Notes: generated by a model from the sequence alone, not told the origin. A stretch of 26,970 bases of DNA from an uncultured Atopobiaceae bacterium (GCA_944321005.1 CALUJT010000003.1:1-26970); one strand, 5' to 3'. Positions 13,978 to 22,750 are shown, counted from the stretch's first letter. Made by a program: numbers and translations.

Positions 13978-15045
13978 CTAGACGAAGAAGTCGGGCGCGA
14001 CGTCGGCGATGCCGGGGCGCAGGAGCGACATGAGGCGCGTCTGCACGCAGACGAGAGACGCGTTGTGGGAGCGAATGGGCGCCAGCATGGCGCGGGCGGC
14101 GTTTCCCCGGGGGTGGGCCACGCTCGCCGCGAGCTGGGCGCGGTCCGTGTCTATCATCTGGGAGACGATTCTGCGCTGGTCCGCGGAGGGCACGCGGCTC
14201 CCGCGGCCGCACACGCGCTCGATGCAGTCCATGAGCTGCTCGATGTAGCGATCCTGGAGAGCGGCCATGCTCGCGGCGTCGCCCTCGAGGCCCCAGTGGC
14301 GATAGAGCTCCAGGAGCGCGCCGTGCTCGCGCTCGACGCGGCGGTGCGCCTCGACGGCGCCGCCGGCGCCCGAGGGAAGGGCGGCGCGCGTCATGTGGCA
14401 GCAGGTCCCGGGGCGCACGGCGACGCGCTCCACGTCCGCGAGGAAGGAGGTCACGAAGGAGTGGTCGGAGCCGCCGGAGGGCTGGAAGCGCACGCCCCTC
14501 CTCTCCACGAGCTCCCGCGAGAAGAGCTTGCCGCCCGCCGGGAGCAGCTGGCCGGAGGAGAGCAGCTTCCAGGCGGCCGCCCTGAAGTCGTGCTGCGTGG
14601 GGTAGGCGACCCCCTCGGAGGAGACCTCCGCCCGCGCGGAGCGGCCGCCAGGGAGGGCCACCGAGAGGACGAAGCCGCCTATGACGAGCTCGAGACCGCC
14701 CTTCTCGGCAGCCCCCACGAGGTCGGCGAGCATGGTCGGGTCCGACCAGCCGTCCGCGTCCGTCACCGCGACGTAGGTGCCCCGGGCCCGGTCGAGCGCG
14801 AGGTTGAGGGCGGTCTGGCGGTCGCAGTCGTCCGCCTGAACCAGGCGGATGCGCATGTCTCGCTCGGCGACGGACTCGAGCAGGCGCGGCGTCGCGTCCC
14901 GCGAGCCGGCGTCGACGACCACGAGCTCGAAGTTCCCGAGGGTCTGGTTCTGGAGGCTCTCGACGGCGCGCCGCACGGTCTTCTCGGCGTCATGGGTGAC
15001 CATGAGGGCCGAGACAACCGGCGATGTAGGCGTGTAGTGCGACAT
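13978..15045 (-). CDS. GT2-family glycosyltransferase
   Basis: The protein has 355 residues, ATG at 15045, with AAGGA about 9 bases upstream; an upstream TTG is less likely. The GT-A domain shows VSALMVTHDAEKTVRRAVES (11-30), VVVDAGSRDATP (42-53), the DXD-type VTDADGW (Asp96/Asp98) and GGKLFSRELVERRGVRF in the acceptor half. The C-terminal ~130 residues are helical with no membrane span. It likely builds a surface glycan with the other glycosyltransferases and LCP protein in this region. It stands alone between the radical-enzyme promoter and the LCP-like gene. Confidence 0.8.
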   Translation of the reverse strand: MSHYTPTSPVVSALMVTHDAEKTVRRAVESLQNQTLGNFELVVVDAGSRDATPRLLESVAERDMRIRLVQADDCDRQTALNLALDRARGTYVAVTDADGWSDPTMLADLVGAAEKGGLELVIGGFVLSVALPGGRSARAEVSSEGVAYPTQHDFRAAAWKLLSSGQLLPAGGKLFSRELVERRGVRFQPSGGSDHSFVTSFLADVERVAVRPGTCCHMTRAALPSGAGGAVEAHRRVEREHGALLELYRHWGLEGDAASMAALQDRYIEQLMDCIERVCGRGSRVPSADQRRIVSQMIDTDRAQLAASVAHPRGNAARAMLAPIRSHNASLVCVQTRLMSLLRPGIADVAPDFFV

Positions 15046-15179
15046 GGCGCCGCGTCCTTCCACCCTGCCCAAGCGGGCCGCGAGTCAAATCACGTTCTTA
15101 AGGGTATCAGTCGCGGCAGCCGCCCCGAATGAGGGCCGCCGACCTTGCAAAATGAGCACAGTGGGGAGGCCTTTCGCCC

Positions 15180-15965
15180 CTAGGCGGCCGGCACGAGGAG
15201 GCCGAGCGTGAGCGCAAGCTGGACGGGGTCGACGGCCATGAGACCCGTCTCCACGATGTTGCCGTCCGCGTCCGTTGCCACGTCGGTCACGAGCGGGGCG
15301 TCGAATGAGGTGATGTTCTCCACCCCCACCGCCGCCACGGAGCCGGCAAGGGAGACCAGCTCGGACGCGTCCATGTTGGTCTTGATCTTCCTCAGGAGGT
15401 CCTCGGAGGAGCCCAGGAGCGCGGAGGGGTCCGTGCCGGCGAGCGCCGCCATCTCGGAAACCACGTCGCCGCTCGAGACCACCACGTGGTCGAACGCAAT
15501 GCCCGTGGCAGAGGCGAGGGGACCCACGCAGGCGGCGGCGCCCTCGGTGGAAAAGAGGGTCGAGAGCGCGACGCGCGTCTCGCCCGAGGTCACGGCAACG
15601 TCCGCCGGAAGGTTGACGTAGCCGGCGGCCCCCTGCGTGTGGTTGACGGAGAGGACGCGGGCGGAGGTGAGGGCGGAGCCCGTGGCGTCCACGTCGTCCG
15701 TCACGAGGAGCAGGGTGAGCTCGCGGTCGTCCGCGGAGGCCGCGTGACCGGAGGTCGAGACCGCGACGGAGCCCTGGGCGTCCACGGCGCTCGAGAGCGC
15801 CGCCTCGCCCAGGCGGCTCTCGAGCCCCACCCGGTTCCAGACGGCGGAGACCACGATGCCCGCCGCCACGAACACGACCACGCACACGATGACGCCGATC
15901 GCGTTGCGGTACGGGTTCTCGCGCGGGACGTCCGTGCGCTCGAACCGCTCTCTCCGTCTGAACAT
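15180..15965 (-). CDS. LCP-like membrane protein lacking the catalytic motif
   Basis: The protein has 261 residues from ATG 15965 (RBS GGGAGG). A basic cytoplasmic head is followed by one span (about 22-43) and an extracytoplasmic domain. Its strand order recalls an LCP domain: LTLLLVTDDVD (83-93) where LCP has LLLGVD, ARVLSVNHTQGAAGYVNLPADV (102-123) where LCP has the strand leading to SIPRDT, and a later AFDHVVVSSGDVV as in the substrate-facing half. The conserved Arg-Asp of SIPRD is NLPADV here, and the downstream Arg pair and LytR_C domain are missing. It is about half the usual LCP length. I infer a catalytically dead LCP relative, perhaps a partner of the intact one at 4157; homology is by eye. 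Confidence 0.55.
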   Translation of the reverse strand: MFRRRERFERTDVPRENPYRNAIGVIVCVVVFVAAGIVVSAVWNRVGLESRLGEAALSSAVDAQGSVAVSTSGHAASADDRELTLLLVTDDVDATGSALTSARVLSVNHTQGAAGYVNLPADVAVTSGETRVALSTLFSTEGAAACVGPLASATGIAFDHVVVSSGDVVSEMAALAGTDPSALLGSSEDLLRKIKTNMDASELVSLAGSVAAVGVENITSFDAPLVTDVATDADGNIVETGLMAVDPVQLALTLGLLVPAA

Positions 15966-16012
15966 CGTCGCCTCCCCTGCGGCAAGCCGCCCGTGCGTAC
16001 TGCGTAACGTGT

Positions 16013-16924
16013 CTAGAACAGGATACCCAACATCCCCGCCACGAGGCCAACGGCAACCGAGACCGCGTAGACGAAGGCGGTGATGACCGCGTTCTGGCCG
16101 GCGCTCGCGTTGGTGCGCCAGAGCACGAGCAGGCCCACCCCGCCGGAGGAGAGCAGGCCCGCGAGCATGGGGCCCGTCGTGAGGACGCCCTCGAGGTAGA
16201 GCTCGGTTATGGCGACGCTCGCCCCGCAGTTGGGCACGAGCCCCACGAGCGCGGAGACGAAGGTGGCCCTCACCGGATGGTTGACGAGAAGGGCGGCGAG
16301 GGCGTCCGTCCCCACGAGCTCCATGACGAGGCCAAAGACGAAGGTGATCGCGAGAATCCAGGCGCCCACCTGCACCGTGTGCACCGCCGCGGAGCGCACG
16401 ATCGCCCAGCGGCCGTGGCCGTGCTCGTGATCGTGGCCGTGCCCGTGGTCCGCCTCCTCGCAGTGGCAGCGGGCGCGCTCGCAGAGCTCGCTGATGTGCG
16501 GCCTCCCGTCACCGGCGCGATGCCACGCACGAAGGGCCACGTCCACGAGAAGGCCCACCACGACGCCCACGACGACCTTGGCGAGCACGATGGCCAGGAG
16601 CCTCCCCATGGGCTCCCGGTGCGCCAGGAACACGGGCACCATCTCGTCCGAGGTGGAGAGGATGACGGCCACGAGCGTGCCCGCCGTGACCACGCGGCCC
16701 GCGTAGAGCGTGGCCGCCATGGCGGAGAATCCGCACTGAGGGACGGCCCCCAGGAGCGCGCCCACCGCGGGGCCCGCCTTGCCGGAGCGCTCCACGAAGG
16801 CCTGGACGCGCTCCGCGCTCGCGTGCTCGAGAGCCTCCATGGCGAGGTACGTGACGAACAGGAACGGCACGAGTCGCAGCGTGTCCAGGGCGCTGTGCTC
16901 GAGAACGTGAAGAAGCAGGTCCAA
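16013..16924 (-). CDS. putative metal/arsenic efflux permease with His-rich loop
   Basis: The protein has 303 residues starting at TTG 16924 (RBS AAGGA, 6 bases). Many hydrophobic spans fall in two halves that repeat each other: GAVPQCGFSAMAATLYAGRV in the first and GLVPNCGASVAITELYLEGV in the second, each with a Pro-(Gln/Asn)-Cys-Gly motif within a helix. Between them is a soluble loop with CERARCHCEE and a His-rich stretch (DHGHGHDHEHGHG), a likely metal-binding site. This matches the family of putative ~10-span heavy-metal or manganese exporters (ArsP_2-like). The transported ion is not established by sequence. It lies 27 bp behind truA and may be cotranscribed with it. Confidence 0.78.
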   Translation of the reverse strand: MDLLLHVLEHSALDTLRLVPFLFVTYLAMEALEHASAERVQAFVERSGKAGPAVGALLGAVPQCGFSAMAATLYAGRVVTAGTLVAVILSTSDEMVPVFLAHREPMGRLLAIVLAKVVVGVVVGLLVDVALRAWHRAGDGRPHISELCERARCHCEEADHGHGHDHEHGHGRWAIVRSAAVHTVQVGAWILAITFVFGLVMELVGTDALAALLVNHPVRATFVSALVGLVPNCGASVAITELYLEGVLTTGPMLAGLLSSGGVGLLVLWRTNASAGQNAVITAFVYAVSVAVGLVAGMLGILF

Positions 16925-16951
16925 GTTGATTCCTTCTTTGCTGGGTGCCCG

Positions 16952-17746
16952 TCACTCCCAGGGCACCAGAGAGCCTTCGGGATATTCTACCCCCACGAAC
17001 GTGAGGCCTTTCGCGGGCGCGCAGGGCCCGGCGGCGGTGCGGTCGCGCGCCTCGAGCACGCGGGCGACCCACGCGGCGTCGCGGTGGCCGCGCCCCACCT
17101 CCACGAGCGTCCCGGCGATGGTGCGCACCATGTTGTGCAGGAAGGCGTTGCCCGTGACGTCTATGGCAACGAGCCCCTCCCCCGCCTCCGTCACGCGGGA
17201 GACGTCGAGGCGCCCCACGTAGCGGCACGTCGGCTTGCCCTCGGCAGAGCTCGCCTTGCAGAAGCTCTTGAAGTCGTGCTCGCCCACCAGGGCCCGCGCG
17301 GCCTCGTGCATGGCGTCCGCATCGAGCCTGCCCCGGTACCACCAGGCGTGGTCCCAGGCGAGGACGGGGCGGGCGTCAGAGGCGGCAATTCTATAACGGT
17401 AGCTGCGCGCGAGCGCGTCAAAGCGCGCCGAGAAGCCCGCGGGCGCCCGGTAGAGCGCCTGGACGGAGAGGTCGTCGGGCGTGAGCGCCACGAGGCTGCG
17501 CGTGAGGCGCGCGCCGGGAAGGGCGGCCTCCTCGTCCGTCACGGGAAGGCTCACGTACTGGGCGATGGCGTGCACGCCGGCGTCCGTGCGCCCGGCGCAG
17601 GTGAGCTCGCAGGGGCGGCGCAGCGCCGTCTCGAGGGCGCGGCGAAGCTCCCCCGCAACCGTACGGACGCCGGGCTGCTCAGCAAAGCCGGCGAACTCCG
17701 CCCCGCGGTACCCGAGCCGTATGACGAGCGTCGCGCCCTCTGACAT
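16952..17746 (-). CDS. truA: tRNA pseudouridine(38-40) synthase
   Basis: TruA converts uridines 38, 39 and 40 of the tRNA anticodon arm to pseudouridine. The 264-residue protein has the catalytic Asp55 in AGRTDAGVHA, the family motifs ARSYRYRI and HDFKSFCK, and the C-terminal FLHNMVRTIAGTLVEVGRG. ATG 17746 has the RBS AGGGAGA. A longer in-frame start at 17890 overlaps ecfT and is rejected. Placement after rplQ-ecfA-ecfT is the widely conserved Gram-positive order. Confidence 0.95.
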   Translation of the reverse strand: MSEGATLVIRLGYRGAEFAGFAEQPGVRTVAGELRRALETALRRPCELTCAGRTDAGVHAIAQYVSLPVTDEEAALPGARLTRSLVALTPDDLSVQALYRAPAGFSARFDALARSYRYRIAASDARPVLAWDHAWWYRGRLDADAMHEAARALVGEHDFKSFCKASSAEGKPTCRYVGRLDVSRVTEAGEGLVAIDVTGNAFLHNMVRTIAGTLVEVGRGHRDAAWVARVLEARDRTAAGPCAPAKGLTFVGVEYPEGSLVPWE

Positions 17747-17785
17747 CAACTCTCCCTTCTCCGTGCCCCCAAGGGGACGTGCCCC

Positions 17786-17791
17786 ATTGTA
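17786..17791 (-). promoter_or_regulatory. candidate -10 box TACAAT for truA
   Basis: TACAAT on the minus strand, 40 bases upstream of the truA ATG in the 127-bp ecfT-truA gap. The -35 position is GC-rich and not recognisable. It suggests truA and the permease have their own promoter besides read-through from ecfT. Confidence 0.4.
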
Positions 17792-17873
17792 TGCGAGACG
17801 GGCCCGGCGGCCACGACCCGATCGCGGCGCGCGCCTTCGGGTCCGGCGCCACGCGCTGCGCTGCGCCAGGAGC

Positions 17874-18632
17874 CTAGAGCAGGACGGCAAGGGCCGTCCA
17901 CGCTGCGGTCAGGGCGAGCATCAGCCAGTCCCGCGCGGCGAGCGGCCCCGCGAGCGAGGTCTGCTCCCCCGTGTAGCAGCGGTCCTCCATGGCGCGCCCG
18001 AGCTCGTCCGCCCGCCGAAAGAGCAAGACCACCAGGGGCACGAGCACCTGGCCCCAGGAGGCCACCCTGCGCAGCGCGCCGCCCTCGTCCGGACGCGCGC
18101 CACGGGCCCTCTGGGCGCTGCGAATCCGAAGCACCTCCTCGGCGGTAAGGGGGATGAACCTCAGGGCGATGGACGCCATCGTGGAGATGCCGCCCACCGG
18201 CACTCCCAGGCGCGAGAGGGGCCCCAGGAGGGATGCCAGGGCGTCGGCGATGGCCGGCGGCATGGTGGTGGCGGAGAACACGAGCGCAAAGCCCACCACG
18301 AGCACGATGCGCGCGATGGCCAGCGAGGTGCGCAGGAAGCCGCTGGTAGAGACCCCCGGCTGCCCCACCAGCACCACGGTGTTTGCCAGCAGGGAGAAGC
18401 CCAGGACAAGAAGGGCAGGCCGCAGGGCGAGAAGAACGCGGAGCGGCGAGGTCCCGCTCGCCGCGAGCGCCGCCGCGAGGCCCGCCGCCACGACGGCGAG
18501 CCCCGCCGGGGAGCCCGTCGCGAACGAGGCGACCGAGGCAACGAGCAGGCAGAGGACCTTGACGCGGGCGTCGAGGCGGTGGGCGAGCGTGTCGCCCGGC
18601 ACGAACGACCCCAGGGCACGGCTCCTACGCAT
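17874..18632 (-). CDS. ecfT: ECF transporter transmembrane component EcfT
   Basis: EcfT is the membrane scaffold of energy-coupling factor vitamin/metal importers; it links the ATPases to a substrate-binding S protein. The 252-residue protein has several hydrophobic spans (clusters near 25-55, 68-90, 100-125, 145-165 and 235-252) and the two coupling-helix motifs with Ala-x-x-x-Arg character, SAQRARGARP and RAMEDRCYTG. ATG 18632 overlaps the end of the ATPase gene by 8 bp, so translation is coupled. No S component is encoded in the window, consistent with a shared, group II-type module. Confidence 0.92.
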   Translation of the reverse strand: MRRSRALGSFVPGDTLAHRLDARVKVLCLLVASVASFATGSPAGLAVVAAGLAAALAASGTSPLRVLLALRPALLVLGFSLLANTVVLVGQPGVSTSGFLRTSLAIARIVLVVGFALVFSATTMPPAIADALASLLGPLSRLGVPVGGISTMASIALRFIPLTAEEVLRIRSAQRARGARPDEGGALRRVASWGQVLVPLVVLLFRRADELGRAMEDRCYTGEQTSLAGPLAARDWLMLALTAAWTALAVLL

Positions 18633-20184
18633 CCCCGACCTCCCCCAAAGCGGCGCACAGGCGCACGGAGAACGGGGCCGCGAGCCCCGCCGTCTCGTAG
18701 AGCACGGGGTCGCTCGCCGCCCGAGCCGGGTCCGCCACCGCCACGAGGCGCCCCTCCCTCAGAAGGGCCACGGAGGTCGCGTCCCCCAGCCACTCCCCGG
18801 CATCGTGCGTGATCACCACGACGGCGGCACCGCGCTCGACGAGCCCTCGCGCGACCTCCCGCAGCTCCTGCCGGGACTCCGCGTCCAGCCCTGCCGTGGG
18901 CTCGTCCAGGACGAGGGCCCCTCGCCCGCAGGCGACCACGCCCGCGAGCGCGACGCGCCTCATCTGCCCGCCCGAGAGCTCGAAGGGAGAGCGCTCGAGC
19001 AGATCCTCGCCAACGCCCAGCAGCGACGCCGCCTCGCGCGCCGCTTCCAGGGCCGCATCCTCCCCCAGGCCGCGCTGGCGCGGTCCGTAGGCTATGTCGT
19101 CGAGCACCGTGTCGCAGAAGAGCTGGTCCTCGGGACGCTGGAGGGCAAGGCCCACGTCACCGACGCGCACGGGCCGTCCGTCGAGCGCGGCGCCGCCCTC
19201 GTCCGGCTCCAGAACGCCCGCGAGCACGCCTCCCAGCGTGGTCTTGCCCGACCCCGATCTCCCCAGCACGAGCGTGAGCCCGCGGGCGGCGAGGGACACG
19301 TCGTCGAGCGCCCTCACGTCGTCATAGGACGTGCCCACGTGGGCGCAGGAGAGCTCGTGGGTGCCCGTGCGGGACCCCTCCCCCCGCGAGACGCGGGACG
19401 GCGCGCTGGCGTAGGAAGCAAGGCCCTCGGGGTCCGGCTCTGCGGGAAGCCGGTACCCCGCCGCCACGGCCACCGCGAGAGCCCGGGCAAGGGGGTCGGA
19501 GGCGAGCCCGGAGAGACCGAGCGCCCGATCGGACCGGAGGAAGTCCTCCGGCGCCCCCTGCCACACGAGGCGCCCCGAGGCCAGAACGGCCACGCGGTCG
19601 GCACCGAAGAGCGACTCGACGGAGTGCGCGACGTCCACCACGCCCACCCCCTGCCCCACGAGGGCGCGCACGATGCCGGACACGCGAAGGCGGGCGGCGT
19701 CGTCCAGCTGGGAGCCGACCTCGTCGAGAACGAGGTAGCGCGGCCGCATTGCCACCACGCCCGCGATGGCAAGGAGCTGCTGCTGACCTCCCGAGAGCTC
19801 GCTCGTCATGCGGTCCCCGAGATGGGCGATGCCGCAGGTTGAAAGGGCGTCCTCGGTGCGACGGAGCACCTCCTCGCGCGAGAGGCCGAGGTTGCGCGGA
19901 CCAAACGCCACCTCGTCGGAGACGACGGCGCTCACGATCTGGTTGCGCGGGTCCTGGCGGACGTAGCCCACCAGACGCGCGAGCTCGCGCCGCTGCCCGT
20001 CTACGGAGACGGATCCCGCGCGAGGCACCAGGGAGCCGTTCATCAGGCGTCCCAGCGTGGACTTGCCCGACCCGTTCCTGCCAAGAAGAACGACGCGCTC
20101 GCCGGGCCCGACGACCAGCGAGACGCCGTCCACGGCGAGACTGGCTGAGGAGTAGCCAAAGGCCACGTTGCCGAGCTCTATCAA
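18625..20184 (-). CDS. fused two-domain ECF transporter ATPase (EcfA-EcfA')
   Basis: This is a 519-residue protein with two complete ABC domains. Domain 1: Walker A GRNGSGKST (35-43), Q-loop VRQDPRNQ, signature LSGGQQQ, Walker B YLVLDEVGSQLD and switch His in VAHSVE. Domain 2 (from about residue 275): Walker A GRSGSGKTT, Q-loop LQRPEDQLF, signature LSGGQMRR, Walker B ALVLDEPTAGLD and ITHDAGEW. The QDP.NQ and QRPEDQLF Q-loops are typical of ECF ATPases, which are more often two separate genes. It powers uptake through EcfT and an unlinked S protein. The start is TTG at 20184 behind AGGGGGTGA. Domain 1 has Val-Gly in place of the usual Pro-Thr after the Walker B glutamate. Confidence 0.93.
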   Translation of the reverse strand: MIELGNVAFGYSSASLAVDGVSLVVGPGERVVLLGRNGSGKSTLGRLMNGSLVPRAGSVSVDGQRRELARLVGYVRQDPRNQIVSAVVSDEVAFGPRNLGLSREEVLRRTEDALSTCGIAHLGDRMTSELSGGQQQLLAIAGVVAMRPRYLVLDEVGSQLDDAARLRVSGIVRALVGQGVGVVDVAHSVESLFGADRVAVLASGRLVWQGAPEDFLRSDRALGLSGLASDPLARALAVAVAAGYRLPAEPDPEGLASYASAPSRVSRGEGSRTGTHELSCAHVGTSYDDVRALDDVSLAARGLTLVLGRSGSGKTTLGGVLAGVLEPDEGGAALDGRPVRVGDVGLALQRPEDQLFCDTVLDDIAYGPRQRGLGEDAALEAAREAASLLGVGEDLLERSPFELSGGQMRRVALAGVVACGRGALVLDEPTAGLDAESRQELREVARGLVERGAAVVVITHDAGEWLGDATSVALLREGRLVAVADPARAASDPVLYETAGLAAPFSVRLCAALGEVGDA

Positions 20185-20207
20185 CGGCGTCTCACCCCCT
20201 ATGGAAA

Positions 20208-20232
20208 GGGCCCCGGCACGTGGCCGGGGCCC
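20208..20232 (-). terminator. terminator of the ribosomal protein/rpoA operon
   Basis: GGGCCCCGGC (20208-20217) pairs perfectly with GCCGGGGCCC (20223-20232) around a 5-nt loop, 30 bases past the rplQ stop, followed on the minus strand by TTTCC. It separates the housekeeping operon from ecfA. Confidence 0.85.
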
Positions 20233-20261
20233 TGAGAGTCAAACCTTGTCGCAAGAGGGCG

Positions 20262-20732
20262 CTACTCGGCGTCCTTCTCGGCCTCGGCGGTCTCCTCGGC
20301 CTTGGGCTCCTCGACGGGAGCAGCCTCGACCTTGGTGACCTTGGCCTTGGGGGCGGCCTTGGTCTTGACGGGCTCGGTCACGAGCTCCATGATCACGACC
20401 TCGGCGGCGTCGCCCTTGCGGGGGCCGAGCTTCATGATGCGGGTGTAGCCGCCGTTGCGGTCGGCCCACATGCCCTGCGCGGCCTTCTCGAAGACCTCGC
20501 GGACGATCTCCTTGTCGCCGACCTTGGCGATGGCGAGACGACGGCTCGCGATGTCGCCCTTCTTGGCCCAGGTGATGACCTTGTCGACGTCAGGGCGAAT
20601 GGCCTTGGCGCGCTGGTCGAGGGTCTTGATGCGGTCGTTCTCAAACAGGGCGCGAACAAGGCTCTTCTTCATGGCCTTGGTGTGGCTGGCGTCGGTGCCG
20701 AGCTTCATGCCCCTCTTCTTGTTGTGTCGCAT
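20262..20732 (-). CDS. rplQ: 50S ribosomal protein L17
   Basis: L17 sits near the peptide exit tunnel on the 50S subunit. The first ~120 residues are canonical (MRHNKKRGMKLGTDASHT; ALFENDRIKTLDQRAKAIRP; NGGYTRIMKLGPRKGDAAE). The total of 156 residues is longer because of an Ala/Glu/Lys-rich tail of ~35 residues (for example VEEPKAEETAEAEKDAE), a feature seen in many actinobacterial L17 proteins. RBS AGGAG lies 9 bases before the ATG. It is the last gene of the operon, 27 bp behind rpoA. Confidence 0.97.
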   Translation of the reverse strand: MRHNKKRGMKLGTDASHTKAMKKSLVRALFENDRIKTLDQRAKAIRPDVDKVITWAKKGDIASRRLAIAKVGDKEIVREVFEKAAQGMWADRNGGYTRIMKLGPRKGDAAEVVIMELVTEPVKTKAAPKAKVTKVEAAPVEEPKAEETAEAEKDAE

Positions 20733-20759
20733 TTCTTGCTTCTCCTAAATCCGGCGCGC

Positions 20760-21701
20760 CTAGGCCTTGAGAGACAGGCCCATGGTCTCGAGCTTGTCCT
20801 TGACTTCCTCTATGGACTTGACGCCAAAGTTTCTGATGTTGAGAAGGTCGTTCTCGGAGAACTCGACGAGCTGGCGCACGGAGTGGATGCCGGCGCGCTT
20901 GAGGCAGTTGTAGGAGCGGACGGAGAGGTCCAGGTCCTCGATCTGCTTGTCAAGCTCGACGTTGTCCTCAACGGTGCCCGTGGCGAAGATGGAGGCATCC
21001 TCGACGGGCTCGTCCTCGTCGGCCAGGCTCATGAACGCGGTCATGTGCTGGTTGATGATGTTGGCGGCCTCGACGATGGCGTCGCGCGGGGTGATCGAGC
21101 CGTTGGTCTCGATCTCGAGCACGAGACGGTCGTAGTCGGTGTGACGGCCAACGCGGCAGGCCTCGACGGCCTTGGCGCAGCGACGCACGGGCGAGTAGAG
21201 CGAGTCGACGTGAATGATCCCAATGGGATCGCTCTCGCGCTCGTTGTCCTCGCCGGAGACGTAGCCGCGGCCCACGCCGACGCGCATCCTCATGGTGAGG
21301 TGGGCGCCGGCACCAAGGGTGCAGATGACGTGGTCGGGGTTCACGAGCTCGAACTCGGCGGGAACGTCGAAGTCGCCACCGGTGACGGTCATCGGGCCGT
21401 CAACCGAGATGGACGCCTCAGCCTCGTCGCCGGTCCCCATGGAGCGGAAGACAAGGCCCTTCACGTTGAGGACGATGTCGGTGACGTCCTCGTAGACGCC
21501 CTCGACGGTCGTGAACTCGTGCTGGACGCCATCGATCTGGATGGCCTCCACAGCCGCCCCGGAAAGGGAGGACAGCAGCACGCGGCGAAGGGAGTTGCCC
21601 AGCGTGTCGCCGTAGCCGCGCTCGAGCGGCTCGGCGCTCACGCGCGCGAGGTTCTCGCTGATCTCCTCGACCGACACCTGCGGTCGGATGAACTCGGACA
21701 T
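20760..21701 (-). CDS. rpoA: DNA-directed RNA polymerase alpha subunit
   Basis: The 313-residue alpha subunit nucleates RNA polymerase assembly. The N-terminal assembly domain contains EPLERGYGDTLGNSLRRVLL and the second-domain strands through RVGRHTDYDRLVLEIETNG. A flexible acidic linker (DEDEPVEDAS) leads to the C-terminal DNA/activator-binding domain with LDLSVRSYNCLKRAGI and NFGVKSIEEVKDKLETMGLSLK. The ATG at 21701 is preferred because it has GGAGGT upstream; an upstream in-frame TTG at 21713 overlaps that RBS. Confidence 0.98.
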   Translation of the reverse strand: MSEFIRPQVSVEEISENLARVSAEPLERGYGDTLGNSLRRVLLSSLSGAAVEAIQIDGVQHEFTTVEGVYEDVTDIVLNVKGLVFRSMGTGDEAEASISVDGPMTVTGGDFDVPAEFELVNPDHVICTLGAGAHLTMRMRVGVGRGYVSGEDNERESDPIGIIHVDSLYSPVRRCAKAVEACRVGRHTDYDRLVLEIETNGSITPRDAIVEAANIINQHMTAFMSLADEDEPVEDASIFATGTVEDNVELDKQIEDLDLSVRSYNCLKRAGIHSVRQLVEFSENDLLNIRNFGVKSIEEVKDKLETMGLSLKA

Positions 21702-21729
21702 TCCTACCTCCAAATCGTGTCGGGCTTAC

Positions 21730-22323
21730 TTACTTGGAGTAGAGCTCGACGATCAGCTGCGCGTCGATGTCAAGATCGATCTGGTCGCGCGTGGGGAGCT
21801 GGAGGACGGTGCCCTTGAGCTTCTCGATGTCGACCTCGAGCCAGGCGGGAACGGCCATGTGCTCGGAGGAGATGAGGGCCTCCTTGATGGGAAGGAGGTC
21901 GCGGGCCTTCTCGGCCACGGCAACCACGTCGCCGGCCTTGACCTGGAAGGAGGGGATGTCCACGCGACGGCCGTTCACGGTGATGTGGCCGTGACGGACG
22001 GTCTGACGGGCCTCCTTGCGGGTGCGGGCGAAGCCGAGACGGAAGACGACGTTGTCGAGACGACGCTCGAGAAGGGCCATCAGGTTGTCACCGGTGATGC
22101 CCTCGAGCTTCAGGGCCTTCTCGTAGTAGCCGTGGAACTGCTTCTCGAGAACGCCGTAGATGAACTTGGCCTTCTGCTTCTCGCGGAGCTGGATGCCGTA
22201 CTCGCTCTCCTGGCGACGACGACGCTTGGGCTCGCGGTTGGAAGTCTTGTTGATCCCCATCACAACGGGGTCGATGCCGAGCTGGCGGCACCTCTTGAGG
22301 ACCGGGGTCCTATCGATAGCCAT
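21730..22323 (-). CDS. rpsD: 30S ribosomal protein S4
   Basis: S4 is a primary 16S rRNA-binding protein that starts 30S assembly. The 197 residues include the S4 RNA-binding domain LERRLDNVVFRLGFARTRKE and RQTVRHGHITVNGRRVDIPS. Only Cys12 is present in the N-terminal region, so this is the zinc-free (C-minus) form. RBS AGGAGGAG precedes the ATG. It sits between rpsK and rpoA in the usual order. Confidence 0.98.
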   Translation of the reverse strand: MAIDRTPVLKRCRQLGIDPVVMGINKTSNREPKRRRRQESEYGIQLREKQKAKFIYGVLEKQFHGYYEKALKLEGITGDNLMALLERRLDNVVFRLGFARTRKEARQTVRHGHITVNGRRVDIPSFQVKAGDVVAVAEKARDLLPIKEALISSEHMAVPAWLEVDIEKLKGTVLQLPTRDQIDLDIDAQLIVELYSK

Positions 22324-22338
22324 TGATGCTCCTCCTAG

Positions 22339-22740
22339 CTACACGCGACGACGCTTGCTCAGACGGCAGCCGTTGTGCGCGATGGGGGTCTTGTCCTGAA
22401 TGCCCGAAACCTCGAGGCCGGCGGCCTGGAGGGAACGGATGGCGGTCTCGCGGCCGGAGCCGGGACCCTTCACGAAGACGGCCACCTTGTGCAGGCCGTG
22501 CTCCATGGCCGCCTTGGCGGCCGCCTCGGCGGCGAGCTGAGCGGCGAAGGGTGTGGACTTACGGGAGCCCTTGAAGCCCACGGTGCCACCGGACTGCCAG
22601 GAGATGACGTTGCCCTGGGGGTCGGTGATGGAGACGATCGTGTTGTTGAACGTGCTCTTGATGTGGGCCTGGCCCACGGCGATGTTCTTGCGCTCGGAAC
22701 GGCGGACGCGCGTGGTGCGAGCGTTCTTCTTCTGCGGCAT
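22339..22740 (-). CDS. rpsK: 30S ribosomal protein S11
   Basis: S11 lies on the 30S platform near the mRNA exit site. The 133 residues carry the family segments [40 protein letters not shown] and [20 protein letters not shown], with the basic C terminus [12 protein letters not shown]. It lies 10 bp behind rpsM. Confidence 0.98.
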   Translation of the reverse strand: MPQKKNARTTRVRRSERKNIAVGQAHIKSTFNNTIVSITDPQGNVISWQSGGTVGFKGSRKSTPFAAQLAAEAAAKAAMEHGLHKVAVFVKGPGSGRETAIRSLQAAGLEVSGIQDKTPIAHNGCRLSKRRRV

Positions 22741-22750
22741 TGTCTACTCC

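Noticed and set aside
19749..21818. A 689-codon plus-strand frame across rplQ and rpoA
   Set aside because: It runs antisense through several conserved genes and their gaps; composition is shadow-like.
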